Position numbers and translations under genes: made by a program
In this document: piece after piece, positions 33,300 through 36,987 of the stretch
How positions within the stretch are numbered: the first letter of the stretch is position 1
Layout: every line of letters begins with the position of its first letter
Assembly: GCF_003012745.1 (NCBI RefSeq)
Contig: NZ_PXYK01000041.1
Location: 1 to 36,987, forward strand
Length of the DNA stretch: 36,987 bases
Source: Kumtagia ephedrae
GTDB taxonomy: Bacteria; Pseudomonadota; Alphaproteobacteria; Rhizobiales; Rhizobiaceae
Direction: 5' to 3'
Notes under the pieces: model-generated
What the model saw: the letters and a program-made list of their open reading frames with translations, nothing else
The model's database searches: none
What the model was told of the DNA's origin: nothing

Positions 33300-34586
33300 C
33301 TAAAGTCGGTCGCGCAGCGCGAACCAGTTGAGGGCGAGGAACAGCAGCGGCGAGCGGAAACGCCGGCCGCCGGGGAAGGCCGGCACCTTCAATTCCTCGA
33401 ACAGCTTCAGCCGGTCGCGGTTTCCCGCCACTGTCTCGGCATAGAGTTTTCCGACGAAGTTCGACAGCATGACCCCGTGGCCGGAATAGCCGCCGGCGAA
33501 GATCACGTTCGGCATCACCTCGCGCACGAACGGCTTTCTGGGCATGGTGATGCCGACATAGCCGCCCCATCCATGCGTGATCTCGACGTCCTTCAACGCC
33601 GGATAGAGCTCGGCGATCTGCTTGCGGATGTGGATATGGATATCCTTCGGGTCGTTGACGGCATAGACCTCGCGCCCGCCGAACAGCAGCCGCCCGTCCT
33701 TCGACTTGCGGAAATAGCGGACCACGAAGCGGGAATCGTCGACCGACTCGCCGCCCGGCAGCACCGGGCTGTCGGCCGGCAGGGGCGCGGTGGCGCCGAT
33801 GAACGAGCCGATCGGCATCACATGCGCCGCGCTGACCGGCTCGAGGTTGCCGCCATAGGCGTTGACGGCGATCAGCACCTTGTCGGCGGTGATGGTGCCG
33901 CGGACCGTGGTCACCCGCACCTTGCCGCCGGACGAGTTGATCCCGGTCGAAGCCGTCTTCTCGAACAGCGCCGCCCCGGCCGCCGCCGCGACCTTCGCCG
34001 TGCCCACCACCAGCTTCAGCGGATGGATGTGTCCGGTGCCGGTATCGCGCGTGCCGCCGAAATAATGCGTCGAGCCGAGGCGCTCGGCGGTCTCGGCGGC
34101 GTCCATGAAGGAGACATGCGGATAGCCGAAGCGCTCGGCCATGATGTCGGCATGCTTCCTGTAGTCGTCGACATAGCGCCGCTTGTGCGCCACCGACATC
34201 TGCCCCGGCATGAAGTCGATGTCGATCTCGTGGACGGAAGCGAACTCCAGCAGATGCGCCTTGGCCTCCTCGGCCAGATCGAACAGCGCCTTCGCCCGCG
34301 TGAAGCCGACCTCCGCCTCCAGGTCCTCGGCCCAGCCGCGCTGCCCGGTGCCGAGTTGCCCGCCATTCCTGCCCGATGCGCCGTCGCCGAAGCGATGCGC
34401 CTCGATCAGCACGACGCTCGCTCCGGCCTTAGCCAGATGCGCCGCCGCAGACAGCCCGGTGAACCCCCCGCCGATGATCGCCACGTCGCACGTCCGGTCG
34501 CCGTCCAGCGCCGGATAGTCCGGCCGCTCGCCGACGGTGGCCTCGTACCAGGAATAGCCGGGGGAGATGGGGGATTGGTATGGCAT
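33300..34586 (-). CDS. FAD-dependent oxidoreductase, PuuB/OrdL-like (gamma-glutamyl-amine oxidase type)
   Basis: The 428-residue flavoenzyme of the DAO family starts MPYQSPISPGYSWYEATVG, the usual opening of gamma-glutamylputrescine oxidases. The dinucleotide site is CDVAIIGGGFTGLSAAAHLA, then SVVLIEAHRFGDGASGRNGG, another family hallmark. WGGYVGITMPRKPF and VIFAGGYSGHGVML belong to the FAD-binding C-terminus. It would oxidise a gamma-glutamylated amine to an aldehyde. The upstream glutamine synthetase-like gene on the same strand would supply that substrate. ATG 34586 follows the GAATAGC element by only seven bases and has no Shine-Dalgarno, so its translation signal is unusual. Confidence 0.88.
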   Translation of the reverse strand: MPYQSPISPGYSWYEATVGERPDYPALDGDRTCDVAIIGGGFTGLSAAAHLAKAGASVVLIEAHRFGDGASGRNGGQLGTGQRGWAEDLEAEVGFTRAKALFDLAEEAKAHLLEFASVHEIDIDFMPGQMSVAHKRRYVDDYRKHADIMAERFGYPHVSFMDAAETAERLGSTHYFGGTRDTGTGHIHPLKLVVGTAKVAAAAGAALFEKTASTGINSSGGKVRVTTVRGTITADKVLIAVNAYGGNLEPVSAAHVMPIGSFIGATAPLPADSPVLPGGESVDDSRFVVRYFRKSKDGRLLFGGREVYAVNDPKDIHIHIRKQIAELYPALKDVEITHGWGGYVGITMPRKPFVREVMPNVIFAGGYSGHGVMLSNFVGKLYAETVAGNRDRLKLFEELKVPAFPGGRRFRSPLLFLALNWFALRDRL

Positions 34587-34592
34587 GACCAA

Positions 34593-34704
34593 AGCGAATA
34601 GGGAGTAGCGAATAGCGAATAGGAATTAGGAATAGCGAGTAGAAGGTGAATAGCGAGTTCGGCAAGCGGGCGTTCTATTCGCTACTCCCTATTCGCTATT
34701 CGCT
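34593..34704. repeat. GAATAGC-type inverted-repeat element, copy 2, between two linked genes
   Basis: The left arm at 34593-34622 starts AGCGAATAGGGAGTAGCG and the right arm 34675-34704 is its exact 30-base complement. Additional GAATAGCGAGT units lie in the spacer. It fills most of the 125-base gap between the glutamine synthetase-like stop and the oxidase start, two genes expected to be cotranscribed. It ends seven bases before the oxidase ATG. Confidence 0.85.
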
Positions 34705-34711
34705 CCCCCTT

Positions 34712-36145
34712 TCAAACATTCAACAACAAAAACTCCCGCTCCCACGGGCTGATGACCTCCATGAAGGTCTCGAACTCGGCGCGCTTGATCGCCGCGTAGG
34801 TGGAAGCGAAGGAACTGCCCAGCATGTCGCGCAGGTCCTCGTCGTTCTCGAACAGGTCGACGGCCTCCAGCAGCCCGCGCGGCAGGTCGATCTCGTCCTC
34901 GTTGACGGTGGTGCCGACCGGCGCGTCGGGCTCGATGTTTTTCGTCATGCCGATCAGCCCGCAGGCGAGCGATGCCGCAAGCGCCAGATAGGGATTGGCG
35001 TCGGAGGAGGGGATGCGGTTTTCGACGCGCCGCGCCGCCGGATCGGAGCGCGGCACGCGGAAGGCCGTGGTGCGGTTGTCGTAGCCCCATTTGGTGTTGA
35101 CCGGCGCGGACGCCGCCTGCGTCAGCCGGCGGTAGGAGTTCACGTAGGGCGCGAACATCACCAGCGCGTTGGGTACATGCTTCTGCATGCCGCCGATGAA
35201 ATGCCGGAACGCCTCGGTTTCCTTGCCGGTCTCGTCGGTGAAGACGTTGCGGCCGGTCTTCTTGTCCACGATCGACTGGTGGATGTGCATGGCAGAGCCG
35301 GGCTGGCCCTGGATCGGCTTGGCCATGAAGGTGGCGTAGGTGTCGTGCTTCAGCGCCGCCTCGCGGATGGTGCGCTTGAACATGAACACCTGGTCGGCGA
35401 GCTCGACCGGGTCGCCGTGGCGCAAATTGATCTCGAGCTGGCCGGCGCCTTCCTCGTGGATCAGCGTGTCGATCTCCAGACCCTGGCTCTCGGAGAAATG
35501 ATAGATGTCGTCGATCAGCTCGTCGAACTCGTTGACGCCGGCGATCGAATAGCCGGCGCCGCCGCCGATCGGCCGGCCCGAGCGCCCGACCGGCGGCACC
35601 AGCGGATAGTCCGGGTCGGGGTTCTTGCGCACCAGGTAGAACTCGATCTCGGGCGCGACGACCGGTCTCAGCCCGCGCTTGCCGTAGGCGGCGACCACCC
35701 GCTTCAGCACGTTGCGCGGCGTGAACTCGACATTGCGGCCGTCCTGGTGGACGAGGTCGCAGATCACCTGCGCGGTCGGATCCTCCTCCCACGGCACGAC
35801 GGAGAGGGTCGACAGGTCGGGAACCAGCTTGAGGTCGCCGTCATCCTCCGGATAGGAAAAACCGTTTCCGTCTTCCGGATAGTCGCCGGAGATCGTCATC
35901 ATGAACGGCGCCGAGGGCAGCGCCAGGGACGTGTTGGAGGTGAATTTCTTCGACGGCATCATCTTGCCGCGGGCGACGCCGGCCTGGTCGGGCGTGATGC
36001 ATTCGATGTCCTCGATGCTGCGCCATTCCAACCATTCGCTGACTTGCTTCCAGGCGGTGACGCCGCGGAGGTTCTTGACGTAGGCGGGTACACGGACGCG
36101 TCCCGCGCGGCCGGTGGGGCGGGCTTCCTTCTTTGCAGGCGGCAT
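34712..36145 (-). CDS. Glutamine synthetase family protein, PuuA-like (gamma-glutamylamine synthetase)
   Basis: The 477-residue ATP-dependent ligase of the GS fold probably joins glutamate to a polyamine or other amine rather than to ammonia. Metal and substrate residues are present: EIEFYLV (167-172), GAGQLEINLRHGDPVE (233-248), MHIHQS (286-291), NRTTAFRVP (357-365) and ENRIPSSDANPYLALAA (375-391). The N-terminus is Pro/Lys/Arg-rich and the protein lacks the adenylylation-site loop of GlnA. Neighbourhood with a PuuB-like oxidase supports the Puu pathway. ATG 36145 has GGTGA just upstream; TTG 36148 is in frame. The dehydrogenase and hydrolase of a full pathway are not in the window. Confidence 0.88.
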   Translation of the reverse strand: MPPAKKEARPTGRAGRVRVPAYVKNLRGVTAWKQVSEWLEWRSIEDIECITPDQAGVARGKMMPSKKFTSNTSLALPSAPFMMTISGDYPEDGNGFSYPEDDGDLKLVPDLSTLSVVPWEEDPTAQVICDLVHQDGRNVEFTPRNVLKRVVAAYGKRGLRPVVAPEIEFYLVRKNPDPDYPLVPPVGRSGRPIGGGAGYSIAGVNEFDELIDDIYHFSESQGLEIDTLIHEEGAGQLEINLRHGDPVELADQVFMFKRTIREAALKHDTYATFMAKPIQGQPGSAMHIHQSIVDKKTGRNVFTDETGKETEAFRHFIGGMQKHVPNALVMFAPYVNSYRRLTQAASAPVNTKWGYDNRTTAFRVPRSDPAARRVENRIPSSDANPYLALAASLACGLIGMTKNIEPDAPVGTTVNEDEIDLPRGLLEAVDLFENDEDLRDMLGSSFASTYAAIKRAEFETFMEVISPWEREFLLLNV

Positions 36146-36210
36146 CAATCACCAGTTGGTTGCGGATGCGCGAAGTATAGCCGTGCCGATTTGCGGAAGG
36201 GAAGGGGGGA

Positions 36211-36666
36211 TCACTCGGCGCCGACCAGCCGCCGCACCACCGGTTGCAGCACCTCCGGCAGGATCGGCTTCGACACCACGGCGTCGATCACCTTGGCGCG
36301 AGCAGGGTCGATCGCGTCGAAATTGCCCGTCGACAGCAGGATGACCCCCGGCGTCGGACGCCCCGCCGCCGACCGGGCGCGCGCCAGCGGTTCGATCAGC
36401 TCCGCGCAATCCGCGTTCGCCGTGCCGCCGTCGAGGATCACCAGGGCAGGCAGAACGCCTCTGAGCGAGCGGAAGGCCGTCTCCGGCTGCTCCATCACCG
36501 GACGCAGCCCGCAGCGCTCGACGATCCTGGACACGACCACGGCATTGATCCGCGACTTTCCCGCCACCAGGACCAGCAATGGATCGACGACGATGCCTCC
36601 CACTGTAATGCGATGATCGGGTCCAGAGTCCGGCCCGTCATTGGGGCCGGAGGTCGTGCTCGTCAT
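36211..36666 (-). CDS. Response-regulator receiver-like protein, degenerate acidic pocket
   Basis: The 151-residue single-domain protein has the receiver fold. Asp79 in ALVILDGG is the likely phosphoacceptor, LLSTG (111-115) supplies the Ser/Thr, and K133 in VVSKPI the conserved lysine. The acidic pair usually found after the first strand is missing: the strand reads LLVLVAGKSR. Metal binding and phosphorylation are therefore doubtful, and it may be a pseudo-receiver. Residues 1-25 are a polar, Pro/Gly/Asp-rich tail. There is no output domain. It lies 65 bases upstream of the glutamine synthetase-like gene on the same strand and may share its promoter. The start has no clear ribosome site. 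Confidence 0.75.
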   Translation of the reverse strand: MTSTTSGPNDGPDSGPDHRITVGGIVVDPLLVLVAGKSRINAVVVSRIVERCGLRPVMEQPETAFRSLRGVLPALVILDGGTANADCAELIEPLARARSAAGRPTPGVILLSTGNFDAIDPARAKVIDAVVSKPILPEVLQPVVRRLVGAE

Positions 36667-36987
36667 ACGGGAAACCGGGTTCTCGGGGGGCTCTTTCGCT
36701 GGACTGTCATTGCAACGCGCCGGACGTCACGCCGACCTGATTGCAACTTTAGAGCGTCGTGCGGCGGTTCGCCAGTCGAAACTTCGGCGACTCCGCCATC
36801 CTCCACAACCCTGAGTGGCTTGATCTGCGTCCGAACAACCACATTGGTCCACGCAGGGCTATCGCATATGAGTTGTATCGGAGCGGCAGACAACTCTGCG
36901 TCGTCATGTATGGACGGCCCCGCTTGGGCAAGAGGCAAATGGCAGTTACGGCGCAAGTCTGGAGCGGTCATGTATTCGGCCTTTGAT
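36667..36987. other. Window-edge region without a supported gene
   Basis: These 321 bases are less GC-rich than the genes around them. Two short frames exist, one on each strand. The minus frame (36663-36971) overlaps the receiver start as ATGA, but its peptide has no protein-like pattern. I see no RNA gene or strong repeat. It presumably holds the promoter of the receiver gene. Confidence 0.35.

Noticed and set aside
36663-36971. 102-codon minus-strand frame overlapping the receiver start as ATGA
   Set aside because: The overlap looks like coupling, but the peptide has no protein-like pattern, no ribosome site and a competing frame on the other strand.

Overview
The window looks like chromosome from a high-GC alphaproteobacterium of the order Hyphomicrobiales (Rhizobiales), most likely a Mesorhizobium/Aminobacter-type member of the Phyllobacteriaceae. 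This rests on overall gene style, the zwf-pgl-edd operon, GTGA-coupled polysaccharide genes, and several intergenic inverted-repeat families of a kind I associate with that group. The genus is an inference.

Region 1 (1-3607) is the right-hand end of a mobile island. It holds the end of an IS21-like element, a gene truncated by it, a serine recombinase, a small putative zinc-binding protein and an unknown acidic protein. It ends in a 23-bp copy of a tRNA 3' end (T-loop, T-stem, acceptor strand and CCA, best match from memory tRNA-Thr) with no tRNA body in front of it. I read this as the attachment-site duplication that closes an island integrated in a tRNA gene lying to the left of the window.

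Region 2 (3686-8442) is core genome: a minus-strand marR-emrB-emrA drug-efflux operon with repeated operator-like sequence upstream, then a divergent NAD-dependent oxidoreductase with a C-terminal SAF domain whose substrate I cannot name.

Region 3 (8566-20392) is an envelope or exopolysaccharide cluster with proC embedded in it: an acyltransferase-3 membrane protein, an O-antigen ligase/polymerase-like protein, a GT2 glycosyltransferase, a coupled operon of GT4, WecG/TagA-type GT26 and a DUF6492-like protein, a flippase-like protein, and a large Wzz/GumC-type co-polymerase. The co-polymerase has no tyrosine-kinase domain; it ends instead in two 48-residue Pro/Tyr/Gln-rich repeats. Together these could make, polymerise and export one polysaccharide.

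Region 4 (20505-27549) carries folD, a GlxA-type AraC regulator, an SDR oxidoreductase divergent from a MarR-GNAT fusion protein across a clean palindrome, an ABC-F ATPase preceded by a possible leader peptide and hairpin, and a second SDR. Region 5 (27768-31818) is the Entner-Doudoroff operon zwf-pgl-edd. Region 6 (32095-36666) has a membrane-anchored SH3 protein, then a PuuB-like FAD oxidase and a PuuA-like glutamine synthetase probably acting on polyamines or other amines, and a degenerate response-regulator receiver protein. Four different inverted-repeat element families lie in the intergenic gaps; one separates the two amine-utilisation genes and supplies the leader of the second.
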